58,013 bases of DNA from Limnohabitans sp. Rim8 (GTDB taxonomy: Bacteria > Pseudomonadota > Gammaproteobacteria > Burkholderiales > Burkholderiaceae_C). Numbering within the stretch: the first letter of the stretch is position 1; every line of letters starts with the position of its first letter. A program made the translations under genes and the position numbers. This document shows positions 1 to 8,483 of the stretch, one piece after another. Under the pieces are notes generated by a model that saw nothing but the letters and a program-made list of their open reading frames with translations, was not told the DNA's origin and made no database searches. Where the stretch lies: the NCBI RefSeq assembly GCF_945869175.1, contig NZ_CAMBNZ010000007.1:1-58013 (forward strand). The letters run 5' to 3'.

Positions 1-204
1 GTGTACCTGAATGTGCGCATGGGCCGTGGCCGCAGCGAGGCGACGCAGCAACGCGCCGGGCAAACCCTGCTCGAAGTGGCCAAAGCCTTTTTTGCCCCCG
101 TCATGGCGCAGCGCCACATTGGCATCACGCTCCAAATCGACGTGGGCCAAGAGGTGTTTGACGCCAAGCACAGCAACCTGCATCCGCTTTTCAACAAGGC
201 CTGA
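1..204 (+). CDS. hpaF: 5-carboxymethyl-2-hydroxymuconate delta-isomerase, C-terminal part
   Basis: The reading frame is open at the window edge and ends in TGA at 202-204. Family members are about 125 residues, so roughly the first half lies outside the window, and the GTG at base 1 is an internal codon. The visible end (GRGRSEATQQRAG, then FDAKHSNLHPLF) resembles the C-terminus of CHM isomerase, which isomerises 5-carboxymethyl-2-hydroxymuconate in the homoprotocatechuate meta-cleavage pathway. hpaH starts 3 bases downstream and hpaI follows, which supports the call. It is probably the same operon. Confidence 0.85.
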   Translation: MYLNVRMGRGRSEATQQRAGQTLLEVAKAFFAPVMAQRHIGITLQIDVGQEVFDAKHSNLHPLFNKA

Positions 205-207
205 GCC

Positions 208-1029
208 ATGTCCGTGTTCACCAACGACCAAATCCAGCAGCTCGCCCAAGAGCTCAACCAGTCCGAAAAATCCCGTGTCCAGATCGAGCACTTTTCCAAG
301 CGCTTTCCGGGCATGACGATTGAAGACGGTTACCGCATCAACCGCGCCTGGATGCAGCTCAAGTTCGCCGAAGGCCGAACCAAGATCGGCCACAAGATTG
401 GGCTGACCAGCCGCGCCATGCAGGTCTCCAGCCAGATCGATGAGCCCGACTATGGCACCTTGCTGGATGACATGCGCTACACCTGCACCCCCGGTCAGGT
501 GCTGGACATTCCCTTTACCAATTTCATCGCCCCGCGTGTCGAAGTGGAGCTGGCCTTCATCCTGAAGAAAGAACTGCGTGGCCCCCATGTGACGGTGCAG
601 CAGGTGCTTGACGCCACCGAGTATGTGACGCCCGCGATCGAGATCATCGACTCCCGCATCGAGCAGTTTGACCGCCACACCAAAGTCATGCGCAAGGTGT
701 TCGACACCATCAGCGACAACGCGGCCAATGCGGGCATCGTTTTGGGGGCCAAGCGGGTGGACCCCTTGACCACCGACTTGCCTTGGTGTGGCGCGGTGCT
801 GCGGCAAAACGGCGTGGTCGAAGAAACCGGTCTGGCCGCAGGCGTGCAAGGTCATCCCGCTGTGGGCATCGCCTGGCTGGCCAACAAGCTCGCGCCCTGG
901 GGCGAGCACCTGCAAGCCGGTGAAATCGTTTTGGCGGGCTCGTTCACCAAACCCGCACCTGCCAAAGTGGGCGATGTGTTTGACGTCGATTACGGGCCGC
1001 TGGGCAAGCTGGAGTTCCGGTTTGTCTGA
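208..1029 (+). CDS. hpaH: 2-oxo-hept-4-ene-1,7-dioate hydratase
   Basis: The 273-residue protein has the normal length and sequence pattern of the HpaH/MhpD hydratase family, including [14 protein letters not shown] near residues 50-65 and a metal-site region [12 protein letters not shown] near 112-123. The enzyme hydrates 2-oxo-hept-4-enedioate to the 4-hydroxy compound, using a divalent metal in the cytoplasm, in homoprotocatechuate degradation. The start at 208 lies 3 bases after the isomerase stop, so the genes are probably translated from one mRNA. The fold is that of the fumarylacetoacetate hydrolase superfamily, of which the window has three further members. Confidence 0.92.
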   Translation: MSVFTNDQIQQLAQELNQSEKSRVQIEHFSKRFPGMTIEDGYRINRAWMQLKFAEGRTKIGHKIGLTSRAMQVSSQIDEPDYGTLLDDMRYTCTPGQVLDIPFTNFIAPRVEVELAFILKKELRGPHVTVQQVLDATEYVTPAIEIIDSRIEQFDRHTKVMRKVFDTISDNAANAGIVLGAKRVDPLTTDLPWCGAVLRQNGVVEETGLAAGVQGHPAVGIAWLANKLAPWGEHLQAGEIVLAGSFTKPAPAKVGDVFDVDYGPLGKLEFRFV

Positions 1030-1060
1030 ATGTCAGGCTTCGTCTTGCCTCTGTGGAGCG

Positions 1061-1142
1061 CTGGTGGTGCCGAGGTGGCAGCCTGGGCTCAGAGGCGCTT
1101 CGCTTTGCCACATCGCCCAGCCCGCCACCCCGGCACCACCAG
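1061..1142. repeat. Long imperfect inverted repeat between hpaH and hpaI
   Basis: Bases 1061-1088 and 1115-1142 are 28-base arms that match at 25 of 28 positions when one is reverse-complemented; the arm begins CTGGTGGTGCCG. The 26-base loop contains GGCGCTTCGCTTTGCC. On RNA this would be a very stable hairpin lying 32 bases after the hpaH stop and 39 bases before hpaI. There is no T tract, so it is not a simple terminator. A dispersed palindromic repeat or an mRNA processing/stability element is more likely. Confidence 0.75.
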
Positions 1143-1181
1143 CCTGTCAGCCTTCTTCCCTTTAGAACGAGAAAACGCCCG

Positions 1182-1997
1182 ATGAATACGCCCACAAACC
1201 TTTTCAAGCAAGCCTTGCAAAACCAACAGCCCCAAATCGGCCTGTGGATGGGCTTGGCCAATGCTTACACCGCCGAAATTTGCGCTCTGGCCGGGTTTGA
1301 CTGGCTGGTGATCGACGGCGAACACGCCCCCAACGACCTGCGCAGCATTCAGGCCCAGTTGCAAACCGTGGCGGCCTACCCTGCCAGCCACGCGGTTTGC
1401 CGCGTACCCTTGGGCGAGACGGCGCTCATCAAGCAATACCTTGACCTCGGCGCGCAAAACATCCTGGTGCCCATGGTCGACACGGCAGAGCAAGCAGCTC
1501 AGTTGGTGCAGGCCATGCGCTACCCGCAAGACGACGGCCAGGGCGGTGTGCGCGGCATGGCCGGTGCACGCGCCTCGCGCTGGGGCCACTACCCGGATTA
1601 CTTCAAGCGCGCCAACCAAGAAGTCTGTCTGTTGGTGCAGGTCGAATCGCGCGAAGCGCTGAAGAACCTCGACGCGATTGCCGCCACGCCCGGGGTCGAT
1701 GGGGTGTTCATCGGCCCCGCCGATTTGTCGGCCTCGATGGGCCATGTGGGCAACGCCGCGCACCCCGAAGTGCAGGCGGCCATTGAAGACGCCATCGTTC
1801 GCATCCTGAAGGCGGGCAAGGCGCCGGGCATCCTCTCGCCCGACCGCCAATTGGCCGCGCATTACCTGTCGCTTGGCGCGGTGTTTGTCGCTGTGGGGCT
1901 GGATACGCAGATTTTGATGCGCCACACCACCGAACTGGCAGCACATTTCAAATCAGCCCCCTCCGTGACCGCACCAGCCAAAGGCGCGACTTATTAA
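1182..1997 (+). CDS. hpaI: 4-hydroxy-2-oxoheptanedioate aldolase
   Basis: The 271-residue protein is a class II (metal-dependent) HpaI/RhmA-family aldolase. It cleaves 4-hydroxy-2-oxoheptanedioate to pyruvate and succinate semialdehyde, the last step of homoprotocatechuate catabolism. The expected active-site residues are visible: H48 in DGEHAPND, R74 in CRVPLGE, E155 in VQVES and D181 in [10 protein letters not shown]. They match the spacing of His45, Arg70, Glu149 and Asp175 of E. coli HpaI. An in-frame longer start exists at 1053, but it would run through the inverted repeat, so ATG 1182 is chosen. Confidence 0.93.
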   Translation: MNTPTNLFKQALQNQQPQIGLWMGLANAYTAEICALAGFDWLVIDGEHAPNDLRSIQAQLQTVAAYPASHAVCRVPLGETALIKQYLDLGAQNILVPMVDTAEQAAQLVQAMRYPQDDGQGGVRGMAGARASRWGHYPDYFKRANQEVCLLVQVESREALKNLDAIAATPGVDGVFIGPADLSASMGHVGNAAHPEVQAAIEDAIVRILKAGKAPGILSPDRQLAAHYLSLGAVFVAVGLDTQILMRHTTELAAHFKSAPSVTAPAKGATY

Positions 1998-2046
1998 TTG
2001 GGATCTGACCCCAATTACTACTTGACCCCAATTAACGACCCCAATT
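1996..2046. repeat. Three GACCCCAATT direct repeats with a hairpin
   Basis: GACCCCAATT occurs at 2007-2016, 2024-2033 and 2037-2046. The first copy pairs with AATTGGG at 1996-2002 across ATCTGA to form a hairpin that includes the last bases of the hpaI stop codon. The pattern resembles short TCTGACCCCAA-type palindromes scattered through many betaproteobacterial genomes. Whether this is a repeat relic or an mRNA 3' element cannot be told from one locus. Confidence 0.6.
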
Positions 2047-2081
2047 TAGTTCCCCAAAATTCAATGAACAAGGAGACCACG

Positions 2082-2870
2082 ATGTTCCCTGCGCCTCTAC
2101 CCGTTGTACCTTCGCTGCAAGCGCGGGTCCACCCGGACGAATGGCAGGCCCGGCTGGAGCTGGCTGCTTGCTACCGCGTGTTTGCCCTGCTCGGCTGGAC
2201 CGAGATGATCTACAACCACATCACGTTGCGGTTGCCCGACAGCGCGACCGGGGGTGGCAAGCACTTTTTGATCAACCCTTTTGGGCTGCACTACAGCGAG
2301 GTCACCGCCAGCAATCTGGTCAAAATCAACATGCAAGGCGAGGTGCTGGACGGCTCGCCCCACAAGGTCAATCCCGCCGGCTTTGTGGTCCATGCCACGC
2401 TGCACGCGGGGCTGGAGGGTGCCCACTGCGTGATGCACACCCACACCACGGCAGGCGTGGCCGTGGCCTGCCTCCAAGAAGGCCTCTTGCAAAGCAACTT
2501 TTACTCGGCCCAGTTGCACGACATGGTGGCGTACCACGACTTTGAAGGCATCACCATCCATGCCGAAGAAGGGCCGCGCGTGTTGCAGAGCATCGGCAAC
2601 AAGCCTGCCGTGATTTTGCGCAACCATGGCCTCTTGACTTGGGGGCAAACACTGCCCCAGACCTTTGCGATCTTGTGGACACTGCAGCGCGCCTGCGAAA
2701 TCCAGTTGGCCACGCAAAGCATGGGTGCACCGATCCCGGTGCCAGAAGACATTGCCGCCAAATGCACCCGGGACGCCCTTCAATTCAACCCCAACCATGG
2801 GGCCGGGCAAGACGTGTTTGAAGCACTGGTCCGTCAGGTGGATCGTTTGGACAGTGGGTGGCGCGCATGA
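2082..2870 (+). CDS. Class II aldolase/adducin family protein
   Basis: The 262-residue protein belongs to the class II aldolase/adducin N-terminal domain family (fuculose-1-phosphate aldolase fold), which binds zinc through histidines. The motif HTHTTAG and the later LRNHGLLTWG segment are both visible. AAGGAG at 2070-2075 sits 6 bases before ATG 2082 and decides the start over the in-frame ATG at 2064. The stop overlaps the next start (ATGA at 2867-2870), so the two are translationally coupled. Substrate unknown; the position after hpaI suggests a carbonyl or hydroxy-acid intermediate, but this is only inference. Confidence 0.85.
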   Translation: MFPAPLPVVPSLQARVHPDEWQARLELAACYRVFALLGWTEMIYNHITLRLPDSATGGGKHFLINPFGLHYSEVTASNLVKINMQGEVLDGSPHKVNPAGFVVHATLHAGLEGAHCVMHTHTTAGVAVACLQEGLLQSNFYSAQLHDMVAYHDFEGITIHAEEGPRVLQSIGNKPAVILRNHGLLTWGQTLPQTFAILWTLQRACEIQLATQSMGAPIPVPEDIAAKCTRDALQFNPNHGAGQDVFEALVRQVDRLDSGWRA

Positions 2871-3868
2871 GCACACCGTCATTTCATAAAATCGCCATCG
2901 TTGGTGCGGGCGCCATCGGCGGCTGGATGGGGGTGCACTTGGCGCGCCACGGAGCGCAACTGAGCGTGCTGGCGCGGGGGGATACCTTGGCGGCCTTGCA
3001 GCACAACGGTCTGCGCTTGCACCAGGGCGGCGAAATGCACAGCGTGGCTGTGAAGGCATCCAACGACGCGGCGGTTCTGGGTGTGCAGGACCTGGTGGTG
3101 ATCTCGGTCAAAGCCCCTGCGATGGCCTCGGTGGCGGCGCAGGTGGGCCCACTGATCGGCCCCAACACCGTCGTGCTCACGGCCATGAACGGCGTGCCTT
3201 GGTGGTTTTTACAAGGCTTTGGCGGGCCGGTGGCAGACCGTGCGCTCCAGTGTGTGGACCCTGATGGCGCCATTGCCCGTGCTTTGCCTTCCCCGCACAT
3301 CATCGGTTGCGTGGTGCATGCCAGCTGCTCGGTCGATGCGCCCGGCGTGGTCCGCCACCACTTTGGCGATGGTTTGATCGTGGGAGAGCCGTCGGGGCAA
3401 GACACGCCTCGGGTGCAGGCCTTGCACGCCTTGTTGAAGCAGGCGGGCTTCAACGCGACCCAGTCGCCGCAAATTCAAAAAGACATTTGGTACAAGCTGT
3501 GGGGGAATATGACGATCAACCCCATCAGCGCCATCACCGGGGCCACGACCGACCGGATCCTGGACGACGATTTGGTGCGCCAGTTTGTCTCCAGCGTGAT
3601 GCTTGAGGCCAAAACCATTGGCGAAAAAATCGGCATTCCCATTGCGCAGCAGCCCGATGACCGCCATGCGGTCACGCGCAAATTGGGGGCGTTTCGCACA
3701 TCCATGCTGCAAGACGTGGCTGCTGGCAAACCCGTGGAGCTCGATGCCCTGGTCACGGCTGTGCGCGAGTTGGGTCAACTCACCCAGGTGAACACCCCGA
3801 TGACCGATGCCTTGTTGGGCCTGAGTCGCCTGCATGCCAAGGGCTTGGGCTTGTACCCCAAACAATGA
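2867..3868 (+). CDS. Ketopantoate reductase family protein (2-dehydropantoate 2-reductase-like)
   Basis: The 333-residue protein starts with a Rossmann dinucleotide motif (GAGAIGG, residues 13-19) and carries the ApbA/PanE C-terminal signature with K210 and N214 in KDIWYKLWGN. Family members reduce 2-dehydropantoate to pantoate with NADPH. Many genomes carry extra PanE-like copies in catabolic clusters with other 2-oxo-acid substrates. The ATGA overlap with the aldolase-like gene argues that this copy works with that protein rather than in pantothenate synthesis. Its real substrate is open. Confidence 0.85.
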   Translation: MSTPSFHKIAIVGAGAIGGWMGVHLARHGAQLSVLARGDTLAALQHNGLRLHQGGEMHSVAVKASNDAAVLGVQDLVVISVKAPAMASVAAQVGPLIGPNTVVLTAMNGVPWWFLQGFGGPVADRALQCVDPDGAIARALPSPHIIGCVVHASCSVDAPGVVRHHFGDGLIVGEPSGQDTPRVQALHALLKQAGFNATQSPQIQKDIWYKLWGNMTINPISAITGATTDRILDDDLVRQFVSSVMLEAKTIGEKIGIPIAQQPDDRHAVTRKLGAFRTSMLQDVAAGKPVELDALVTAVRELGQLTQVNTPMTDALLGLSRLHAKGLGLYPKQ

Positions 3869-3872
3869 GGGC

Positions 3873-4778
3873 ATGACTTCTGAACGCAAAGCCCTCACAG
3901 GTGCCGCCTTTGCCACCTTGCTGTTGATCGCGTTCATGATGGGTGCCAACCATGTGGCAGCGCGTTTGGCCTTCAACCACGGCGTGGATGTGGTGACTGC
4001 GGTCAGTGTTCGCAGCAGCCTCACCACTTTGGTGGTGGGTTTTTTAATCTGGCGGCACAAAGTGCCTTGGGGCACCACCGTCCGGCAAAAGAAGTTTTTG
4101 CTGGCCATTGGCGCACTCATCGCAGTGCAAAGCGTGTGTCTTTATTCTGCTGTGGCCCGTTTGCCTGTGGCCTTGGCCTTGTTGGCATTCAACACCTACC
4201 CACTTTCCACGGCCTTGTGGGCTCGAATTTTGTACGGCCAGCAGGCCGAGCGCGCGGTGATCTTGGCCATGCCATTGATGTTGGGGGGCTTGGCGCTGGC
4301 GCTGGATGTGTTCGGTGCCGCCTCCGGTTTGGGGGCGGCGGCCCATTGGCGAGAGATTGGTGAAGGGATTGCCTTTGCTTTGGCGGCATCGGCCACTTTT
4401 GGTCTGGCCATGGTGCTCACGGAACATGAAACACTCGATTTGGATGGGCGCTTGCGCACGTTTTCGACCATGGGGCTGGTCGCTTTGTTGGCGATCAGTG
4501 GCGCTTTGTCGCAAGAGGGCTTTCATTGGCCCACGGCCTTGGCCGGTTGGTGGGGACTGGCTGCGCTCAGTTTTTTGTACGGGACGGCCTTCACCATCAT
4601 GTTCACGGTCTTGCCCAAATTGGGGGTGGTGGGCAACTCGGCCATCATGAATGTCGAACCGGTGTTTGCCCTGGTCCTCGCATGGGCATTGCTTGGGCAA
4701 TCGATCGCCCTCATGCAATTGGTGGGGGCTTTGCTGGTGGTGGCCACCGTGGTGGGTTTGGGACTGCGCAAACGCTGA
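3873..4778 (+). CDS. EamA/DMT superfamily permease
   Basis: The 301-residue protein has about ten hydrophobic helices in two EamA repeats, the normal layout of drug/metabolite transporters of the inner membrane. The second repeat ends NVEPVFALVLAWALLGQ, a typical conserved helix. It begins 4 bases after the reductase stop and so closes a three-gene group (aldolase-like, reductase, permease). Substrate and direction of transport cannot be read from the sequence. Confidence 0.88.
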   Translation: MTSERKALTGAAFATLLLIAFMMGANHVAARLAFNHGVDVVTAVSVRSSLTTLVVGFLIWRHKVPWGTTVRQKKFLLAIGALIAVQSVCLYSAVARLPVALALLAFNTYPLSTALWARILYGQQAERAVILAMPLMLGGLALALDVFGAASGLGAAAHWREIGEGIAFALAASATFGLAMVLTEHETLDLDGRLRTFSTMGLVALLAISGALSQEGFHWPTALAGWWGLAALSFLYGTAFTIMFTVLPKLGVVGNSAIMNVEPVFALVLAWALLGQSIALMQLVGALLVVATVVGLGLRKR

Positions 4779-4787
4779 AGCACCCCA

Positions 4788-5702
4788 TCACGTTTTTTTC
4801 AGTGCCAGAGCTTGGTCGTACAGCTCATTTTTCGATTCACCCGTGATCTCGGCCGCCAGCTTGACGGCGGTTTTCAGTGGCAGTTCAGGCAGCAGCACTT
4901 GCAGCACGCGCAGGCCTTCGCCTGCAGTCGCTGCGACCGGTGCATCGTGCAGGACCAGCACAAATTCGCCACGCTGGCGGTCGGGTTTTTCGGCCAGCCA
5001 GCCATGAAAAGCTTGGGCTGTGAGGGTTTCTATTTGTTCAAATTGTTTGGTCAGCTCACGCCCCACCGTGATGCGGCGCTCACCAAGGACCGACAGCGCC
5101 TGCGCCAAAGCCTCGATGCGGTGTGGCGCTTCGAGCAGCACCACGGCGCGGCTTTCTTGGGCCAGGGCGTGCACCGCTCGCTGGCGTTCGCCCGATTTGT
5201 GGGGTAAAAAACCCGCAAACACGAAACCGTGGTCCCCCGTCATGCCCGACGCACTGAGTGCGGTGGTCACGCTGCTGGCCCCCGGCAGGGGCAGCACGCG
5301 GTAGCCCGACTGCCGCACGGCGGCCACCAGCCGGGCGCCTGGGTCGCTGATGGCGGGGGTGCCTGCATCGCTCACATAGGCCACCCGTTCGCCATGAGAA
5401 AGACGGGCGATCACGGTCTGGGCCGCTTCGGCTTCGTTGTGTTGGTGCACTGCCAAAAGCTGGGAGCCGGGTCGTTCCAGGCCATAAGCCCGCAACAGTT
5501 GCTGGGTGTGGCGCGTGTCTTCGCAGGCCACGGCATCGACCTTGGCCAGCACATGCAGGGCCCGCAGGCTGATGTCGGCGAGGTTGCCAATCGGTGTCGC
5601 TACGACATACAGTGTGCTGGCCGGGTTGTTTTGCGACCCGGCAGCGTCGTGCGCAGCCTCCAGGGCTTTGGCGAACGTGGCAGACAAGGGAGACAAAGTC
5701 AA
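4788..5702 (-). CDS. rsmI: 16S rRNA (cytidine-1402-2'-O)-methyltransferase
   Basis: The 304-residue protein has the SAM-dependent tetrapyrrole-methylase fold of RsmI (YraL): TLYVVATPIGNLADIS near residues 30-46, CEDTRHT near 58-64 and VSDAGTPAISDPG near 110-122. It methylates the 2' oxygen of C1402 in 16S rRNA. The start is TTG at 5702. A GAGGA motif 6 bases upstream on the minus strand supports it. That start shares base 5702 with the ATG of the divergent yraN. Confidence 0.95.
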   Translation of the reverse strand: MTLSPLSATFAKALEAAHDAAGSQNNPASTLYVVATPIGNLADISLRALHVLAKVDAVACEDTRHTQQLLRAYGLERPGSQLLAVHQHNEAEAAQTVIARLSHGERVAYVSDAGTPAISDPGARLVAAVRQSGYRVLPLPGASSVTTALSASGMTGDHGFVFAGFLPHKSGERQRAVHALAQESRAVVLLEAPHRIEALAQALSVLGERRITVGRELTKQFEQIETLTAQAFHGWLAEKPDRQRGEFVLVLHDAPVAATAGEGLRVLQVLLPELPLKTAVKLAAEITGESKNELYDQALALKKT

Positions 5703-6088
5703 TGCAATTCCTCAAAAAAGACGCGGTGGCCCAGACCACCAAAGCCCGGGGAGATGCGGGCGAAGACGAGGCGCTGGCTTATTTACAAGCACGCGGTTTG
5801 CGCTTGCTGCAGCGCAATTATCGGACGCCCGGCCGAGGCGGTGGCGAAATCGACCTGATCATGCAGGCCGCAGACGGCACGGTGGTGTTTGTCGAGGTCA
5901 GGCAACGCAGCCGAGCGGACCACGGCGGGGCCGCTGCCAGCATCGGGCACGTGAAACAACGGCGCATCATTTTTGCGGCGCAACACTACCTGTTGCGCTG
6001 GCGACGCTTGCCGCCAGCCCGATTTGATGTGGTGACCATCGAGGCGCAAGGGCCGCACTGGTTGCAGGCGGCTTTTGATCGGGGCTGA
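5702..6088 (+). CDS. yraN: YraN family (UPF0102) nuclease-fold protein
   Basis: The 128-residue protein shows the UPF0102 pattern: GDAGEDEALAYL near the N-terminus, then GEIDLIM and VVFVEVRQRS, which match the E-ID-EVK core of a PD-(D/E)XK-type fold. Its cellular role is not established. GGGAG 9 bases upstream of ATG 5702 sets the start. In E. coli the order is yraL(rsmI) / lpoA-yraN-diaA-yraP. Here lpoA is absent and yraN directly faces rsmI. Confidence 0.9.
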   Translation: MQFLKKDAVAQTTKARGDAGEDEALAYLQARGLRLLQRNYRTPGRGGGEIDLIMQAADGTVVFVEVRQRSRADHGGAAASIGHVKQRRIIFAAQHYLLRWRRLPPARFDVVTIEAQGPHWLQAAFDRG

Positions 6089-6183
6089 TGTGCATCACAC
6101 GGACACCTGGACCGGCCCCATACCGTGCAAATATATGTTTTATCACTGGAGAGCGTTGCGGTCGGGGTTATCATTCCCTGCGC

Positions 6184-6768
6184 ATGCCAGACCTTCGAAT
6201 CCAACAACACTTCATCGACAGTGCAGATTTGCATTACCAGGTGGCCGAGACTTTGGCCCAACCTGTAGATGCGGCTGTGCAAGCCGTTTTGGCGTGTGTG
6301 ACCGGAGGCGGCAAGGTGCTGGTCGGTGGCCTGGGCCCTTCGTCCGCCTTGGCGCAATACCTCGCAAACTTGCTGGTCGGGGGTTTTGAGCGCGAACGCC
6401 CTGGTTTGGCTGCGATGGCCTTGTCGTCAGACGCCGTGAGCGCCACCCGCTGGGCCGATGGTCAGGCCTTGGCTCGCCAGGTCCTGGCCTTGGGTCAAGC
6501 GGGGGATGTGCTGGTGCTCATCAGCGCGGACGGCGCAGAGCCCGCGCTGGTCGAAGCCGTGCAAGCGGCCCATGACCGCGAAATGAGCGTCTTGGCCTTG
6601 ACCGGTCACCATGGCGGAGGATTGGCCCGCCAGTTGCGGGAAACCGATGTGCATGTGTGCGTGCCGCATGAGCGGGCCGCCCGAGTTCGTGAGGTGCAGT
6701 ACCTGGTGCTGCATTGTCTGTGTGATGGAATGGATACCCAGTTGTTGGGTGAACAGGAGCCTGTTTAA
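6184..6768 (+). CDS. SIS-domain protein, DiaA/GmhA type
   Basis: The 194-residue protein is a single SIS (sugar isomerase) domain: GGGKVLVGGLGPSSALAQYLAN near residues 40-60 and LVLISADGAEPALVEAV in the second half. In this conserved neighbourhood (rsmI, yraN, this gene, dolP) the counterpart is diaA, which binds DnaA and promotes initiation, or a phosphoheptose isomerase paralogue. Two expected SIS positions differ from the common forms: GPSS instead of GNGGS, and SADG instead of STSG. Isomerase activity is therefore doubtful. ATG 6184 fits the family N-terminus. Confidence 0.82.
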   Translation: MPDLRIQQHFIDSADLHYQVAETLAQPVDAAVQAVLACVTGGGKVLVGGLGPSSALAQYLANLLVGGFERERPGLAAMALSSDAVSATRWADGQALARQVLALGQAGDVLVLISADGAEPALVEAVQAAHDREMSVLALTGHHGGGLARQLRETDVHVCVPHERAARVREVQYLVLHCLCDGMDTQLLGEQEPV

Positions 6769-7395
6769 ATGAAACGCAATCTTCAATCTTTGGTTTTGTC
6801 CGGTGTTGTTTTGGCAGCTGCTTTGTCCAGCTTGTCGGCATGCGCGCCCCTGTTGGTGGGCGGCGCGGTGATGACCGGCGTCGTGGCCACCGATCGGCGC
6901 ACCGCCGGCACGCAATTGGAGGACGAGGCCATCGAGCTCAAGGTGGCCAGTGCCGTGCGCAAGGATTTGGGTGACCGTGTCCATTTGAATGTGACCAGTT
7001 TCAGCCGCAAAGTGCTGCTCAGCGGTGAGGCGCGGACCCAAGCCGACAAAGACCGGGCAGAAAAATTGGCGCAAAGCCAAGAAAACGTGCAGTCGGTGGT
7101 GAACGATTTGGCGGTGACCATGCCCAGCAGCCTGACCCAACGTTCGAAAGACCTGGTGATCACCGGTCAGGCCAAAGCCGCCTTCATTGACGCCAAAGAC
7201 CTGCAGGTCAACTCGATCAAAGTCGTCACCGACCGCGGCATTGTGTACCTGATGGGACGCGTGACCGCCCGTGAAGCCAAACGTGCCACCGACATCGTGC
7301 GCGGCATTGGGGGGGTGAGCAAAGTGGTTCGCGTCTTCGACGAAATTTCTGAAGAAGAACTCAAGCGTTTGAGCCAGCCCACCTCATCGAAGTGA
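6769..7395 (+). CDS. dolP: BON-domain outer-membrane lipoprotein, DolP/YraP type
   Basis: The 208-residue protein has a lipoprotein signal with lipobox LSAC ending at C25, then two BON domains (about residues 55-120 and 130-200, with SVVNDLAV and VVRVFDEI at their ends). In enterobacteria DolP sits at the outer membrane, binds anionic phospholipid and supports envelope integrity. The residues after the lipidated Cys are Ala and Pro rather than Asp, consistent with outer-membrane sorting. The ATG follows the TAA of the SIS gene directly, with AGGAG 9 bases upstream of the start, and a strong terminator lies downstream. Confidence 0.9.
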   Translation: MKRNLQSLVLSGVVLAAALSSLSACAPLLVGGAVMTGVVATDRRTAGTQLEDEAIELKVASAVRKDLGDRVHLNVTSFSRKVLLSGEARTQADKDRAEKLAQSQENVQSVVNDLAVTMPSSLTQRSKDLVITGQAKAAFIDAKDLQVNSIKVVTDRGIVYLMGRVTAREAKRATDIVRGIGGVSKVVRVFDEISEEELKRLSQPTSSK

Positions 7396-7413
7396 GCAGA
7401 CGCCAAATGTGAC

Positions 7414-7441
7414 AAAAAAGCGACCCTCGGGTCGCTTTTTT
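7414..7441. terminator. Bidirectional rho-independent terminator
   Basis: A 13-base-pair perfect stem (A6 GCGACCC, 2-base loop, GGGTCGC T6) is flanked by an A tract on one side and a T tract on the other. It would terminate both dolP on the plus strand and the dehydrogenase gene on the minus strand. Confidence 0.93.
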
Positions 7442-7464
7442 GTGGGCGAATGGCCGGGGTGAGG

Positions 7465-8370
7465 TCAGCGCAAACGACGGATCAGGCTGGACGTGTCCCA
7501 GCGCCCGCCACCCATTTTTTGCACATCGGCGTAAAACTGGTCCACCAAAGCCGTGACCGGCAAGCGGGCACCATTGCGCTTGGCTTCATCCAGCACCAGA
7601 CCCAGGTCTTTGCGCATCCAGTCCACTGCAAAGCCAAACTCGAACTTGTCGTCGGCCATGGTCTTGCCACGGTTGTCCAGTTGCCAGCTCTGTGCGGCAC
7701 CCTTGCCAATCACGTCCAGCACCTGGTGCATGTCCAGACCCGCCTGCTGGCCAAAGGCCACGGCTTCGGACAAACCTTGCACCAAGCCGGCGATGCAGAT
7801 TTGGTTGACCATCTTGGCCAACTGGCCAGCCCCCGAAGAGCCCAGCAAAGTGAAGGCACGCGAAAACGCCATCGCGGCAGGCTTCACTGCCTCAAAAGCC
7901 GCGGTGTCACCGCCGCACATCACCGTGAGCATGCCGTTTTGCGCCCCGGCTTGGCCGCCCGAGACAGGGGCATCCACAAAGTGCAGGCCCAAGCTGTGGG
8001 CTTGGGCGTACAACTCGCGCGCCACTTCGGCCGAGGCGGTGGTGTGGTCTACAAATATGGCACCGGGCTTCATGCCGGCAAAAGCGCCATCTGGCCCCAA
8101 CACCACACTGCGCAGGTCGGCGTCGTTGCCCACGCAGGCGAACACGATGTCCGCACCTGCAGCCGCCTCACGTGGGGTGGGTGCGGCGGCATGGCCGGGG
8201 CAATCGGCCAGCCAGGCGTTGGCTTTGGCCGCGCTGCGGTTGTAAACCGTGACACGATGACCGGCGCGGGCCAGGTGACCGGCCATGGGGTAGCCCATCA
8301 CGCCCAAGCCCAAAAAGGCCACTTGGCGGGCGGGTGCAGGGTCATAGGTTTTGGCGGCAATTTGGCTCAT
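7465..8370 (-). CDS. NAD(P)-dependent beta-hydroxyacid dehydrogenase (3-hydroxyisobutyrate dehydrogenase family)
   Basis: The roughly 300-residue protein has the family N-terminal motif FLGLGVMGYPMAGHL, the substrate-binding DAPVSGGQAGA motif in the middle and the catalytic lysine in GAGQLAKMVNQ. Members oxidise 3-hydroxyisobutyrate, reduce tartronate semialdehyde, or act on related beta-hydroxyacids. Sequence alone does not separate these. Two in-frame ATGs lie 6 bases apart (8376 and 8370); the second is chosen because a GAG stands 6 bases before it. The gene is isolated, divergent from yggS. Confidence 0.87.
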   Translation of the reverse strand: MSQIAAKTYDPAPARQVAFLGLGVMGYPMAGHLARAGHRVTVYNRSAAKANAWLADCPGHAAAPTPREAAAGADIVFACVGNDADLRSVVLGPDGAFAGMKPGAIFVDHTTASAEVARELYAQAHSLGLHFVDAPVSGGQAGAQNGMLTVMCGGDTAAFEAVKPAAMAFSRAFTLLGSSGAGQLAKMVNQICIAGLVQGLSEAVAFGQQAGLDMHQVLDVIGKGAAQSWQLDNRGKTMADDKFEFGFAVDWMRKDLGLVLDEAKRNGARLPVTALVDQFYADVQKMGGGRWDTSSLIRRLR

Positions 8371-8483
8371 GAACATCTCAGTACAGGTTGAAAAAAAAGA
8401 GAATTTAGCAGCAAGTGTGCGACTTTGTGGTCGCCCAGGTGGCGTCCACCCTGTGGGGCGCCAGGTTTTGGTAACCTCAGTCC

